Assembly (NCBI RefSeq): GCF_030657435.1
Contig: NZ_JAUTWS010000006.1
Span: forward strand, 62,001 to 126,000
Origin: Paracraurococcus lichenis
GTDB taxonomy: Bacteria; Pseudomonadota; Alphaproteobacteria; Acetobacterales; Acetobacteraceae
DNA: 64,000 nucleotides
Reading direction: 5' to 3'
The position numbers were made by a program, and so were the translations under genes. Positions 7,715 to 16,951 of the stretch are shown piece after piece (the first letter of the stretch is position 1; every line of letters begins with the position of its first letter). Below the pieces are notes generated by a model. It was not told the DNA's origin and did not search any database. It saw only the letters and a program-made list of their open reading frames with translations.

Positions 7715-9274
7715 TCAGTGGATTTCCACCCGCACGCCCTCCGGCACCGTCCGGGCGAAGGTGGCCAGCTTCTCCCGCAACTCGGGCGCCGCGGCGGGAT
7801 CGGTCGCGTAGAAGGTGACGTTGTCGCCGTTCGACGCGACGCGGGTGCCGGAGAGCCAGAGCCGCCCCACCACCACCCAGGAGTCCGGGATCCCCTTGAA
7901 CCACCAGGGATAAAGCATGGCGAAGCGGATGCCGTGCCGGCCCACCACCTGTGCCAGCCAGGCGGCATCCTTGTTCGGCTCGCGCAGCGCCTCGTTGGAG
8001 GCGAGGCCGTAGAGGTCGAGGACGTAGACATGCGGGTCGATGCGGTAGCTGACCCAGCCCAGGTCGTTCACCGCCACGTCCTGCTTCCAAAACTCCGCGA
8101 CGAAGCGGTGCATCTGGTAGTGCTGGTCCTGGATGTTCTGCGCCGCGCGCGGCGAGAGGAGATTCGCCGGCGCCTGGGCGAGGCCGAGGCCGAGGACGAC
8201 CAGCGCGCCGGCGATCCGCCAGGGGCGCGATGCGGCAGCGAGCGCGGTGACCAGCACCAGGGCGCCGAAGAGGGCCGCATAGACCTCGTAGCGGAAGAAC
8301 CAGCCGAACTTGCCGACCAGCGCATGCAGGCCGAGCGCCGCGACCGCGCCCAGCAGCGGCCAGCGCTGCACCGGCGGCGCCCGCAGCGCGAGCGCCGCCA
8401 GCAGGGCGGTCAGCGCAAGGTAGGGCCAGCGGCGCGGATTGACGAAGAGCGCGCCAAGATTGCCGAGAAGCTCCGCCAGCTTGCCCGCCAGCCCCGCCGA
8501 CCCGGCATAGGCATCGGCCTTGGCCAGCACCGAGTTCGGCAGCGGCGGCAGCCCCTGCGAGACCAGCCAGGCGCCGAAGCCCACCGGCAGGACCAGGGCG
8601 GCGAGCAGCAGCCCCGCGGCCGCGCCCCAGCGCCGCTGCCCCGCCAGCGCGATCATCAGCGCGCCGACCAGGGCGAGCATCTCGTAGCGCACCGCCGGGC
8701 CGATCGCCGCGGCGGCGAGGCACCAGAGGGGGACGGGCCGGCCGCGCATGGCCTCCGCCACGCCCCAGGCGCAGGCGGCCGCGAGCAGCACCTGCAGGTT
8801 GTGCTCCATGCCGGTGAAGGCCAGCGCCGCGAGGTTGCCCGCCAGCACCAGCAGCACCGCCAGCGCCGCGCGGGCCCAGAGCGTGCCGGGACCCCAGGGG
8901 AGCCGGTCCACCAGCCGGCCCAGCAGCACCGCCGTCGCCGCGCCGCAGGCGAGGTCGATCCCCAGCGGCAGCCAGACATGCCAGGGCTCGCCGGCGCCGG
9001 GCACCAGCAGGAAGGGCCAGAGGACCGAGGAGGAGGGCGCCGTCACCTCGCCCAGGTTGATGCCGTAATGGCCGAGCGCGATCCGCTCGGCCAGCGCCAG
9101 GTGGATGTAGGGATCATCCAGCGTGTAGAAGATCGCGCCATGCGGCAGGGCGAGCATGGCGCCCGCGATGCCCAGCACCAGCAGGGCCCAGGCGCCGAGC
9201 GCGATGGCCCAGGCGGGCAAGGCGGCCGTGGCGGCGGCGCGCGGTGGCGCGCCCGCGGCACGCGAGAGATGCAT
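7715..9274 (-). CDS. Polytopic membrane protein, possible GT-C-type glycosyltransferase
   Basis: 519 residues from the ATG at 9274, which has GAGGA nine bases upstream; a longer reading to 9346 is less likely. At least ten hydrophobic segments run from about residue 17 to 370, followed by a soluble C-terminal domain of ~140 residues (from about FVAEFWKQDVAVNDLG). An early periplasmic loop holds LDDPYIHLALAERIA; acidic DD/DP motifs at the end of the first loop are typical of GT-C glycosyltransferases, which use lipid-linked sugars. The closing segment (NDLGWVSYR ... DLYGLAS) is seen in bacterial proteins of this class. No neighbour indicates the acceptor. Function is inferred from fold-like features only. 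Confidence 0.6.
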   Translation of the reverse strand: MHLSRAAGAPPRAAATAALPAWAIALGAWALLVLGIAGAMLALPHGAIFYTLDDPYIHLALAERIALGHYGINLGEVTAPSSSVLWPFLLVPGAGEPWHVWLPLGIDLACGAATAVLLGRLVDRLPWGPGTLWARAALAVLLVLAGNLAALAFTGMEHNLQVLLAAACAWGVAEAMRGRPVPLWCLAAAAIGPAVRYEMLALVGALMIALAGQRRWGAAAGLLLAALVLPVGFGAWLVSQGLPPLPNSVLAKADAYAGSAGLAGKLAELLGNLGALFVNPRRWPYLALTALLAALALRAPPVQRWPLLGAVAALGLHALVGKFGWFFRYEVYAALFGALVLVTALAAASRPWRIAGALVVLGLGLAQAPANLLSPRAAQNIQDQHYQMHRFVAEFWKQDVAVNDLGWVSYRIDPHVYVLDLYGLASNEALREPNKDAAWLAQVVGRHGIRFAMLYPWWFKGIPDSWVVVGRLWLSGTRVASNGDNVTFYATDPAAAPELREKLATFARTVPEGVRVEIH

Positions 9275-9477
9275 GGCGGTCGATCCTCGGGTCGCTCGAT
9301 GGCACCGAAGCCCATGCTGCGGCTGCGAAGGGAGGGCACCCGACATCTGCGTGAGATCGGTTCATCGTCGCGCGGGCACCGTCATCGAGGTTTCAGGCAA
9401 AGGACGGCGCCGTTCCACGGCTGCATCGGCTAGCTTGGCGCCGGCGCGAGCGGGATCCGCGCCGGGACAGGAACGCC

Positions 9478-11115
9478 ATGCCGCCGCTGCACCTCGCCTT
9501 CACCGCACGCTTCGCGACCCTCACGGGCTTCGTCATCGCCACCCTCGCCGGGCTGCTGTCCCTGCTGCTTGCCTGGGACCAGGCGGGCTGGCTGGCGCCG
9601 CTGACGGTCCTCTGCGCTGGCTTCGTCGGCCTCGGCCTCCGCGACCTGACGCAGACCAGGCACGCGATCCTGCGCAACTACCCGATCGCCGCGCATCTCC
9701 GCTTCCTGCTGGAGGAGATCCGGCCGGAGATGCGGCAGTACTTCTTCGAGGACGAGAAGCACGGCACGCCCTTCAGCCGCGACAAGCGCGCGGTGGTCTA
9801 CCAGCGGGCCAAGATGCAGTTGGACAAGCGGCCCTTCGGCACGCAGTACGAGGTCTACGGCACCGGATTCGAATGGCTGCACCATTCCGTCCTCGCCGCC
9901 GCCCCGGGCCAGGAGCCGCCCCGGCTGGTCATCGGCGGGCCGGACTGCGCCCAGCCCTACGATGCCTCGATCCTCAACATCTCGGCGATGAGCTTCGGCG
10001 CGCTTTCGCCCAATGCCGTGCGGGCGCTGAACCGCGGCGCGAAGCTCGGCCGCTTCGCGCATGACACGGGGGAGGGCGGGTTCAGCCCCTATCACCGCGA
10101 GGGCGGCGGCGACATCATCTGGGAGATCGGCAGCGGCTATTTCGGCGCGCGCAACCCGGACGGGAGTTTCTCGCCGGAGCGCTTCGCGGCGACGGCGGCG
10201 CAGCCGCAGATCCGCATGGTCGAGCTCAAGCTCAGCCAGGGTGCCAAGCCGGGCCATGGCGGCGTGCTGCCGGCGGCGAAGGTGAGCCGGGAGATCGCCG
10301 AGACGCGCGGCGTGCCGATGGGGCAGGACTGCATCTCGCCCTCCCGCCACTCGGCCTTCTCCACGCCGGTCGAGATGCTGCGCTTCATCGCCGAGATGCG
10401 GCGGCTCTCGGGCGGCAAGCCGGCCGGCTTCAAGCTCTGCATCGGCCACCCCTGGGAGTTCCTGTCGATCTGCAAGGCGATGCTGGAGACCGGCATCACG
10501 CCCGACTTCATCGTCATCGACGGGGCGGAGGGCGGCACGGGCGCCGCGCCGCTCGAGTTCATGGACCATCTCGGCATGCCGCTGCGCGAGGGGCTGTCCT
10601 TCGCGCACAATGCCCTGGTCGGCATCGGCCTGCGCGACCGCATCCGGCTGGGCGCGAGCGGCAAGATCGCCTCGGCCTTCGACATGGCGCGCGCCTTCGC
10701 GCTGGGGGCCGACTGGTGCAATGCGGCGCGGGGCTTCATGTTCGCCCTCGGCTGCATCCAGTCGCTGTCCTGCCACACCGACCGCTGCCCGACCGGCGTG
10801 GCGACCCAGGACCCGACCCGGGCGCGGGCGCTGAACGTGCCGGACAAGGCGCAGCGGGTCTTCCAGTTCCACGAGGCGACGCTGGAGGCGCTGGCCGAGT
10901 TGGTGGCGGCCGCGGGTCTCGCGCATCCGCGGGATTTCCGGCTGGAGCATTTCCGCAAGCGGGTCTCGGCGCAGGAGGTGAAGAGCTTCGCCGAGCTCTA
11001 TCCGGCCCTGGCGCCGGGCGAGTTGCTGCGCGGCACGAGCGACCCGCGCTTCGCGCCCTATTGGGACATCGCGGAGGCCCATAGCTTCCAGCCGCGGGCC
11101 CTGGCGCCGGCCTGA
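9478..11115 (+). CDS. FMN-binding glutamate synthase-like protein
   Basis: 545 residues. One or two membrane helices sit at the N-terminus (about 12-60). The rest is the GltB-type FMN/synthase barrel: SAMSFGALSPNAVRALNRGA, HDTGEGGFSPYH, MVELKLSQGAKPGHGG, IDGAEGGTGAAPLEFMD, and cysteine-rich SLSCHTDRCPTGVATQDP for a 3Fe-4S cluster. It lacks the glutaminase and C-terminal domains of true glutamate synthase, as do the stand-alone GltB-like proteins common in bacteria, and the substrates of many of these are undefined. It is divergent from the membrane protein across 203 bases and followed by a CoA ligase on the same strand. An AGGA motif precedes the start. Confidence 0.9.
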   Translation: MPPLHLAFTARFATLTGFVIATLAGLLSLLLAWDQAGWLAPLTVLCAGFVGLGLRDLTQTRHAILRNYPIAAHLRFLLEEIRPEMRQYFFEDEKHGTPFSRDKRAVVYQRAKMQLDKRPFGTQYEVYGTGFEWLHHSVLAAAPGQEPPRLVIGGPDCAQPYDASILNISAMSFGALSPNAVRALNRGAKLGRFAHDTGEGGFSPYHREGGGDIIWEIGSGYFGARNPDGSFSPERFAATAAQPQIRMVELKLSQGAKPGHGGVLPAAKVSREIAETRGVPMGQDCISPSRHSAFSTPVEMLRFIAEMRRLSGGKPAGFKLCIGHPWEFLSICKAMLETGITPDFIVIDGAEGGTGAAPLEFMDHLGMPLREGLSFAHNALVGIGLRDRIRLGASGKIASAFDMARAFALGADWCNAARGFMFALGCIQSLSCHTDRCPTGVATQDPTRARALNVPDKAQRVFQFHEATLEALAELVAAAGLAHPRDFRLEHFRKRVSAQEVKSFAELYPALAPGELLRGTSDPRFAPYWDIAEAHSFQPRALAPA

Positions 11116-11167
11116 GGCCCTTTTCCGCGCCGCCGCTTGGTGTATCCCTGGCGGCGGAGGAAACGCC

Positions 11168-12742
11168 ATGGGTCCCGCCACCGCCATGAATCTGGGCCGG
11201 CTGCTGACGCAGACGGCCCGCCGCCTGCCCGACCGCGTCGCTCTGGTCTGGGGCGAGCGGCAATGGAGCTTCGCCGCCCTGGATGCGCGGGTGGACCGGC
11301 TCTGCGCCGCGCTGCGGGCCCGCGGGATCGGGAAAGGCGATCGGATCCTCGTGCACTCGCGCAACACGAACGCGATGTTCGAGAGCATGTGGGCGACGTT
11401 CAAGCTCGGCGCCGTCTGGGTGCCGACCAATTTCCGCCTGACGCCGGCGGAGGTCGGCTACCTCGCCGAGACCTCCCGCGCGCGGGTCATGCTGCGGGAC
11501 CGCGGCTTCGCCGGCCATGCCGATGCGGTGCGCGCGGCCGGGCATTGCGAGCTGGTGCTGGCCACAGGCGACGCCCGCGGCGACGAGCTGGACTACGAGG
11601 CGGTGCTGGAGGCCGCCGCGCCGCCGCCGCCGGATCACGAGGCGGAGGTGGCGCATGCCGACCCGCTCTGGTTCTTCTTCACCTCCGGCACCACGGGGCG
11701 GCCCAAGGCGGCGGTGCTGACGCATGGCCAGATGGGGTTCGTGGTGACGAACCACCTGGCGGATCTCTTCCCCGGCGTGACGGAGCGCGATGCCTCCCTG
11801 GTGGTCGCGCCGCTCTCGCATGGTGCGGGCATCCACCAGCTCGGCCAGGTCGCGCGCGGCGCCCGCACCGTGCTGCTGCCGACCGAGCGGCTGGATGCCG
11901 AGGAGGCCTGGCGGCTGGTCGAGGCGCATCGGGTGACCAACATGTTCACCGTGCCGACCATCCTGACCGCGCTCGTCGAGCACCCGAGCGTCGACCGCTA
12001 TGACCATTCCTCCCTGAAGCATGTGATCTATGCCGGCGCGCCGATGTACCGCGCCGACCAGAAGCGGGCGCTCGAGAAGCTCGGGCCATGCCTCGTCCAG
12101 TATTTCGGCCTGGGCGAGGTGACCGGCAACATCACCGTGCTGCGGCCGGACCAGCACACGGTCGAGGACGACGCGCGTTTCCCCATCGGCTCCTGCGGCA
12201 GTGCGCGCACGGGCATGGACATCGCCATCCTGGACGATGTCGGCAAGCGCCTGCCGGCGGGCGAGACCGGCGAGATCTGCGTCCGCGGCCCCGCGGTCTT
12301 CGCCGGCTATTTCGAGAATCCGGAAGCCAATGCGAAGGCCTTCCGCGGCGGCTGGTTCCACACCGGTGACCTCGGCCACCTCGATGCGCGAGGCTTCCTC
12401 TACGTCACCGGCCGGGCCTCGGACATGTACATCTCGGGCGGCAGCAACGTCTATCCGCGGGAGGTGGAGGAGGCGATCCTGACGCATCCGGCGGTGCTAG
12501 AATGCGCCGTGGTCGGCATGCCGCATCCGCGCTGGGGCGAGAGCGGCGTCGCCGCCGTGGTGCCCCGCCCCGGCCTGGCGGTGACCGAGCCGGAGGTGCT
12601 CGCGCATCTGCAGGACCGGCTGGCGCGCTACAAGCAGCCGCTCCGCGTCGTGGTCTGGGACGCGCTGCCGAAGTCCGGCTACGGCAAGATCCCGAAGCGG
12701 CTGGTGCAGGACCGGTTGCGGGAGGAGGGCATGGTTTTCTGA
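11168..12742 (+). CDS. AMP-dependent acyl-CoA synthetase
   Basis: 524 residues; the ATG follows GGAGGAAACGCC, which fixes the start. All core motifs of the ANL superfamily are present: P-loop FFTSGTTGRPKAAVLTHG, YFGLGEVTGN, TGDLGHLDARGFLYVTGR and the C-terminal catalytic-lysine motif SGYGKIPKR. It adenylates a carboxylic acid and transfers it to CoA. The acyl substrate is not evident. It lies 52 bases after the GltB-like gene and 44 bases before the exporter, so the three may form an operon. Confidence 0.92.
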   Translation: MGPATAMNLGRLLTQTARRLPDRVALVWGERQWSFAALDARVDRLCAALRARGIGKGDRILVHSRNTNAMFESMWATFKLGAVWVPTNFRLTPAEVGYLAETSRARVMLRDRGFAGHADAVRAAGHCELVLATGDARGDELDYEAVLEAAAPPPPDHEAEVAHADPLWFFFTSGTTGRPKAAVLTHGQMGFVVTNHLADLFPGVTERDASLVVAPLSHGAGIHQLGQVARGARTVLLPTERLDAEEAWRLVEAHRVTNMFTVPTILTALVEHPSVDRYDHSSLKHVIYAGAPMYRADQKRALEKLGPCLVQYFGLGEVTGNITVLRPDQHTVEDDARFPIGSCGSARTGMDIAILDDVGKRLPAGETGEICVRGPAVFAGYFENPEANAKAFRGGWFHTGDLGHLDARGFLYVTGRASDMYISGGSNVYPREVEEAILTHPAVLECAVVGMPHPRWGESGVAAVVPRPGLAVTEPEVLAHLQDRLARYKQPLRVVVWDALPKSGYGKIPKRLVQDRLREEGMVF

Positions 12743-12786
12743 TCCGCCGCATGGTGCGGTGCAGCATGGGGTGGTAATCCCCCGGG

Positions 12787-13959
12787 ATGCCGTCGCTTCC
12801 CTGGTTCCTGCCCCTGATCCTCGGCGCCATCGCGGCCTTCGGGCCGCTGGCGACCGACATGTACCTGCCGGCCTTCCCGGCCATCGCCGCCGGCCTGCCG
12901 GCCGATCCTGCCGCGGTGCAGGTGACGCTCGCCACCTTCTTCGCCGGCACGGCGATCGGGCAACTCGGCTACGGGCCGCTGGCCGACCGCGTCGGGCGGA
13001 AGCCGGCGCTGCTGCTGGGCCTCCTCGTCTTCGCCCTGGCCTCCATCGGCTGCGCGCTGACGCGCAGCATCGACACGCTGATCTGGCTGCGGCTCGGCCA
13101 GGGCCTGGGCGGCTGCGCCGGCATGGTGGTCGCGCGGGCCATCGTGCGGGACGTGTCGGAGGGGGCGGGCTCGATCCGGCTGATGTCGCAACTCATGCTG
13201 GTCATGGGCCTCGCGCCGATCCTGGCGCCCTCGCTCGGCGGGGCGCTGCTGTCGGTGGCGGAGTGGCGGGCGATCTTCTGGGTGCTGGCGGCCTACAGCG
13301 CCGGTCTCGCAGTGCTGGTCGTGCTGCTGCTGCCGGAGACGCTGGAGGCCGAGCGGCGGCGGCGGGAGGGGTTGGCCGGCATCCTGCTGACCTATGCGCG
13401 GCTGCTGCGGAACCGGCAGTTCCTGGGCCATGCCCTGGCCGGCGCGCTGCCGACGGCGGGCATGTTCGCCTATATCGCCGGCTCGCCCTTCGTCTACATG
13501 GAGCTCTTCCATGTCTCGCCGGGCGGTTATGCGCGGTTCTTCGGGCTGAATGCGCTGGGCCTGATCCTGGTGGGGCAGGTGAATGCCCGGCTGGCACGAC
13601 ACGTGGCGGCGGAGCGGCTGCTGGCCTGGGTGCAGGTCTGGATGGCCGCGGCGGGGGTGCTGCTGCTGGCGGTGGTGGCGAGCGGCCTCGGCGGCTTCTG
13701 GGCGATGGTTGCGCTGCTCTTCTGCTTCATCGCCTGCATCGGCGCGGTGATGCCGCTGGCGACGACCCTGGCCATGGCGCCGCAGGGGCGGGCGGCGGGC
13801 AGCGCTTCCGCGCTGATCGGCACGCTGCAATTCGGGTTGGGCGCGATCACTGGCGCACTGGTCGGCGCGCTGCACAACGGCACGGCCCTGCCCATGGCCG
13901 CTCTCATTGCAGTGTGCGGCCTGCTCGGCCTGCTGGCGCGCCGTCTGCTGGCCCGCTGA
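12787..13959 (+). CDS. Bcr/CflA-family MFS drug exporter
   Basis: 390 residues with about twelve membrane helices. The N-terminus (LGAIAAFGPLATDMYLPAFP) and first cytoplasmic loop (GQLGYGPLADRVGRKPALLLG) match the 12-TM DHA1 Bcr/CflA drug:proton antiporters, and the helix-4/5 region has ARAIVRDVSEG. Family members export bicyclomycin, chloramphenicol and similar compounds, but actual substrates vary widely. It ends 14 bases before a double hairpin shared with the convergent CoA ligase gene. Confidence 0.92.
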   Translation: MPSLPWFLPLILGAIAAFGPLATDMYLPAFPAIAAGLPADPAAVQVTLATFFAGTAIGQLGYGPLADRVGRKPALLLGLLVFALASIGCALTRSIDTLIWLRLGQGLGGCAGMVVARAIVRDVSEGAGSIRLMSQLMLVMGLAPILAPSLGGALLSVAEWRAIFWVLAAYSAGLAVLVVLLLPETLEAERRRREGLAGILLTYARLLRNRQFLGHALAGALPTAGMFAYIAGSPFVYMELFHVSPGGYARFFGLNALGLILVGQVNARLARHVAAERLLAWVQVWMAAAGVLLLAVVASGLGGFWAMVALLFCFIACIGAVMPLATTLAMAPQGRAAGSASALIGTLQFGLGAITGALVGALHNGTALPMAALIAVCGLLGLLARRLLAR

Positions 13960-13972
13960 CTCAGGCCGGGGT

Positions 13973-13996
13973 CCGGGGGGCGGCTCCGCCCCCCGG
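13973..13996. terminator. Terminator-like hairpin 1 of a tandem pair
   Basis: CCGGGGGGCGG and CCGCCCCCCGG are perfect 11-base arms around CT, placed between two convergent genes. Together with the next hairpin it fills the whole 68-base gap. It may be a mobile palindromic repeat that also works as a two-way terminator. Confidence 0.6.
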
Positions 13997-14004
13997 CGGG
14001 GGTT

Positions 14005-14025
14005 GCAGGGGGCAGCGCCCCCTGC
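14005..14025. terminator. Terminator-like hairpin 2 of a tandem pair
   Basis: GCAGGGGGC and GCCCCCTGC pair perfectly around AGC, ending two bases before the stop of the convergent CoA ligase gene. On the minus strand it would sit directly behind that gene. Confidence 0.6.
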
Positions 14026-14027
14026 TC

Positions 14028-15653
14028 TTACGCGCGCACCTGTCCCCGCAGCATGTGCTTCTGGATCTTCCCCGTGCTGGTCCTCGGCAGTTCCGAGAAG
14101 ATGATCTGCTTCGGCGCCTTGAAGGGCGCCATGTGCTGGCGGCAATGCGCGATCAGCTCGGCCTCGGTCGCGCTGGCTTCGGGCTTCAGTTCGACGAAGG
14201 CGCAGGGCACTTCGCCCCATTTGTCGTCGGGCTTGGCGACGACGGCGGCCAGCGCGACGGCGGGGTGCTTGTAGAGTGCGTCCTCCACCTCGATGGAGGA
14301 GATGTTCTCGCCGCCCGAGATGATGATGTCCTTGGAGCGGTCCTTGAGCTGGATATAGCCGTCCGGGTATTTCACCGCGAGGTCGCCGGTGTGGAACCAG
14401 CCGCCGGCGAAGGCGGTGTCGGTCGCCTTCGCGTCCTTCAGGTAGCCCTTCATGACGACGTTGCCGCGCATCATGACCTCGCCCATGGTCGCGCCGTCCG
14501 GCGGGACGGGCTGCATGGTCAGCGGGTCCATGACGTCGAGCGCCTCGAGCGCCTGGTAGCGCACGCCCTGGCGGGCCATGAGCTTCGCCTGCTCGGGCGC
14601 CGGCCGGGCGTCCCAGGCGCTGTTCCACTCGTTGACCACGGCGGGGCCGTAGCATTCCGTCAGGCCATAGACATGCAGCACGGCGAAGCCGGCGGCGCGC
14701 ATGGCGGCGAGCACCGCTTCCGGCGGCGGGGCGCCGGCGACGACGAACTGCACCTGACCCTTGAGGTCACGCTTCTGCGCCGCCGGCGTGTCCAGCAGCG
14801 TCGCCATGACGACCGGCGCGCCGCACATATGCGTCACGCCATGCTCCGCCATCAGCGACCACATGGCCGCGCCACGCACGGCCCGCAGGCAGACATGCGT
14901 GCCGGCGACGGCGGTGACCGTCCAGGGGAAGCACCAGCCGTTGCAGTGGAACATCGGCAGGGTCCAGAGATAGACCGGGTGCCGCGCCATGCTGGCCGAG
15001 AGCACGTTGCCGGTGGCGAGGAGCTGCGCGCCGCGGTGGTGATAGACGACGCCCTTCGGCTTGCCGGTGGTGCCGGAGGTATAGTTGAGCGTGATCGCGT
15101 CCCATTCGTCCCGCGGCAGCAGCCAGGCGAAGCCGGGGTCGCCCTTGGCCAGCAGCGCCTCGTAGTCCAGGGCGCCGAGGGTATTGGCGCGGGCCTGCTC
15201 GCCCGCCTCCGGGTCGTCCACCTCGATCACCAGGGGCTGCGACCGGCACTGGGCCAGCGCGACGCGGAGCAGGGGGACCAATTCCCGGTCCACGACGATC
15301 GCCTTCGCCTCGCCATGGTCGAGGATATAGGCGATGGTCGCCGCATCGAGGCGGGTGTTCAGCGTGTTCAGAACGGCGCCGGCCATGGGCACGCCGTAAT
15401 GGCATTCCAGCATCTCGGGGATGTTGGGCAGCAGCGCCGCCACGGTGTCGCCGCGGCCGATGCCGCGCGCCGCCAGCGCCGAGGCCAGGCGCACGCAGCG
15501 CTCCCGCAACTCCCGGTAGTTCCGGCGCAGCGCGCCATGGACGATGGCGAGATGCTCCGGGAAGACCTGCGCCGCGCGTTCCAGGAACAGCAGCGGCGTC
15601 AGCGGCTGGTGGTTGGCGGGGGTGCGGGCGAGCCCGGTCTCGAAATCGGCCAT
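14028..15653 (-). CDS. Medium/long-chain acyl-CoA synthetase
   Basis: 541 residues from the ATG at 15653 (MADFETGL), which has TAGGA upstream and follows the hydratase stop by eight bases; a longer reading would overlap that gene. ANL motifs: LNYTSGTTGKPKGVVYHHRG, VYGLTECYGP, GWFHTGDLAVKYPDGYIQLK, DIIISGGENISSIEVE and the C-terminal lysine motif STGKIQKHML. The sequence is of the AlkK-like fatty/medium-chain type (LPMFHCNGWCFPW). It loads a fatty or related acid onto CoA, feeding the hydratase and thiolase-fold genes upstream. Very likely co-transcribed with the hydratase. Confidence 0.92.
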   Translation of the reverse strand: MADFETGLARTPANHQPLTPLLFLERAAQVFPEHLAIVHGALRRNYRELRERCVRLASALAARGIGRGDTVAALLPNIPEMLECHYGVPMAGAVLNTLNTRLDAATIAYILDHGEAKAIVVDRELVPLLRVALAQCRSQPLVIEVDDPEAGEQARANTLGALDYEALLAKGDPGFAWLLPRDEWDAITLNYTSGTTGKPKGVVYHHRGAQLLATGNVLSASMARHPVYLWTLPMFHCNGWCFPWTVTAVAGTHVCLRAVRGAAMWSLMAEHGVTHMCGAPVVMATLLDTPAAQKRDLKGQVQFVVAGAPPPEAVLAAMRAAGFAVLHVYGLTECYGPAVVNEWNSAWDARPAPEQAKLMARQGVRYQALEALDVMDPLTMQPVPPDGATMGEVMMRGNVVMKGYLKDAKATDTAFAGGWFHTGDLAVKYPDGYIQLKDRSKDIIISGGENISSIEVEDALYKHPAVALAAVVAKPDDKWGEVPCAFVELKPEASATEAELIAHCRQHMAPFKAPKQIIFSELPRTSTGKIQKHMLRGQVRA

Positions 15654-15661
15654 GTCGAATC

Positions 15662-16465
15662 CTACCGATGCCGCCATTCCGGCGTGCGCTTGCCGAGGAA
15701 GGCGCCGATCCCCTCGGCGGCGTCCCCGGCCAGCAGGTTCTCTACCATGACCGTACCGGCTGCGGCATAGGCTTCCGCCAGAGGCAGGGCGGACTGCTGA
15801 TTGAAGCCGCGCTTGCCCATCCGCAGCGCGACCGCGGACCGGGCGGCGACGCGCCGCGCCAGGGCCAGCGCCTCCTCCAGGGCTTGGCCGCGCGGGACGA
15901 CGCGGTTGACCAGGCCCATGCGGTGCGCCTCGGCGGCCGGGATCATCTCGCCCAGCAGCAGCATCTCCATGGCCGCCTTGCGCGGCACCGCGCGGGCGAG
16001 GGCGACACCGGGCGTGGTGCAGAACAGGCCGATATCCACGCCGGGCGTGCAGAACTTCGCGCCCTCCGCGGCGACGACCAGGTCGCAGCTTGCGGCAAGC
16101 TGGCAGCCGGCGGCGGTGGCGACGCCCTCCACCGCGGCGATGACGGGCTGCGGCAGGGTGACGACCGACTGCATGACGGCGGCGCAGGCCTGCATGGTTT
16201 CGGCGAAGAAGCCGCGGCCGCCGTCCGGGTCCGCGCGATGGGCGGTGATTTCCTTCAGGTCGTGGCCGGCGGAGAAGGCGGGGCCTTCGGCCGTGATGAT
16301 GAGGCAGCGGATGGCATCATCGGCCGCGATGCCGTCCAGCGTCTCTTGCAGTGCCGCAATCATGACGCGGGAGAGGCTGTTGCGGGCGGCGGGGCGGTTC
16401 AGCGTGAGGACGGCGACGGCGCCTTCGTCGGCGCGGAGGACCGCGGGAGTGTTCGGCACGGACAT
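15662..16465 (-). CDS. Enoyl-CoA hydratase (ECHDC3-like)
   Basis: 267 residues; the ATG at 16465 follows a GGAGG at ideal spacing, so the longer in-frame reading is rejected. Crotonase fold: LTLNRPAARNSLS at the N-terminus, the CoA-binding SAGHDLKEI loop, and oxyanion-hole glycine in AAVEGVATAAGCQLAASCDLVVA. The segment FCTPGVDIGLFCTTPGVALAR resembles ECHDC3-type members, whose reaction is not well defined. It forms a tight pair with the downstream CoA ligase, suggesting a degradation route for an acyl-CoA. A hairpin separates it from the DUF35/thiolase pair. Confidence 0.88.
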   Translation of the reverse strand: MSVPNTPAVLRADEGAVAVLTLNRPAARNSLSRVMIAALQETLDGIAADDAIRCLIITAEGPAFSAGHDLKEITAHRADPDGGRGFFAETMQACAAVMQSVVTLPQPVIAAVEGVATAAGCQLAASCDLVVAAEGAKFCTPGVDIGLFCTTPGVALARAVPRKAAMEMLLLGEMIPAAEAHRMGLVNRVVPRGQALEEALALARRVAARSAVALRMGKRGFNQQSALPLAEAYAAAGTVMVENLLAGDAAEGIGAFLGKRTPEWRHR

Positions 16466-16486
16466 CGGGACCTCCGGAACGAAGAA

Positions 16487-16512
16487 GTGCGGGGGAAGGT
16501 ATTCCCCCGCAC
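16487..16512 (-). terminator. Terminator after the thiolase-fold/DUF35 pair
   Basis: GTGCGGGGGAA and TTCCCCCGCAC are perfect 11-base arms around GGTA. On the minus strand the stem is followed by TTCTTCGTT, a short T-rich run. It lies between the DUF35 gene and the hydratase, so it may end or weaken transcription between the two pairs. Confidence 0.6.
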
Positions 16513-16547
16513 CCCCTTCTATTTCTCCGAGTCTTATAGCCTCGGGC

Positions 16548-16946
16548 TTAGGCCGGCGTGAACATCGTCGCCGGCGGCGCATCGCCCTGGGTCGGCTTGA
16601 AGACGACCTTGACCTTCTGCCCGATCTTCAGGCTGTCCAGGTCGCAATCGACGATGTTGGTGAAGATGCGCACGCCCTCGTCCAGCTCGACATAGGCGAC
16701 GCAGTAGGGCTCCTTCGTCCGCATCACCGTATAGGTGTAGATGCTGCCGGTCCCCTTCGCCTCCACCAGCTCCACATTGTTGGACAGGGTGAAGGGCGAG
16801 CAGCCGCGCGGGTACCAGAAATGCTTGCCGGTGTCCTTGCAGAGGCCGATCAGCAGCCGCCCCTCGCGCGCCGCGTCGAAATAGGGCTTGTTGGTCGGGT
16901 CCACCTGGATGGCGGGAAGCTGGCGGTTGGATGCCGGGGTCGCCAT
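16548..16946 (-). CDS. DUF35 (OB-fold, rubredoxin-like) acyl-CoA-associated protein
   Basis: 132 residues. The plan is that of DUF35 proteins: an N-terminal helix with KPYFDAAREGRLLIGLCKD, a zinc-ribbon region, and an OB fold with GTGSIYTYTVMRT and VAYVELDEGVRIFTNIV. The ribbon looks degenerate: only Cys36 and Cys49 are seen instead of four cysteines. DUF35 proteins are obligate partners of thiolase-fold enzymes, for example in steroid side-chain cleavage (ChsH2 with Ltp2) and in archaeal HMG-CoA synthesis. The thiolase-fold gene lies five bases upstream, so a complex is likely. Confidence 0.88.
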   Translation of the reverse strand: MATPASNRQLPAIQVDPTNKPYFDAAREGRLLIGLCKDTGKHFWYPRGCSPFTLSNNVELVEAKGTGSIYTYTVMRTKEPYCVAYVELDEGVRIFTNIVDCDLDSLKIGQKVKVVFKPTQGDAPPATMFTPA

Positions 16947-16951
16947 GGTGA

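Noticed and set aside
9478..11115. GltB-like protein considered as true glutamate synthase large subunit
   Set aside because: It lacks the glutaminase and alpha-helix C-terminal domains; only the FMN/Fe-S barrel is present, with an N-terminal membrane segment.
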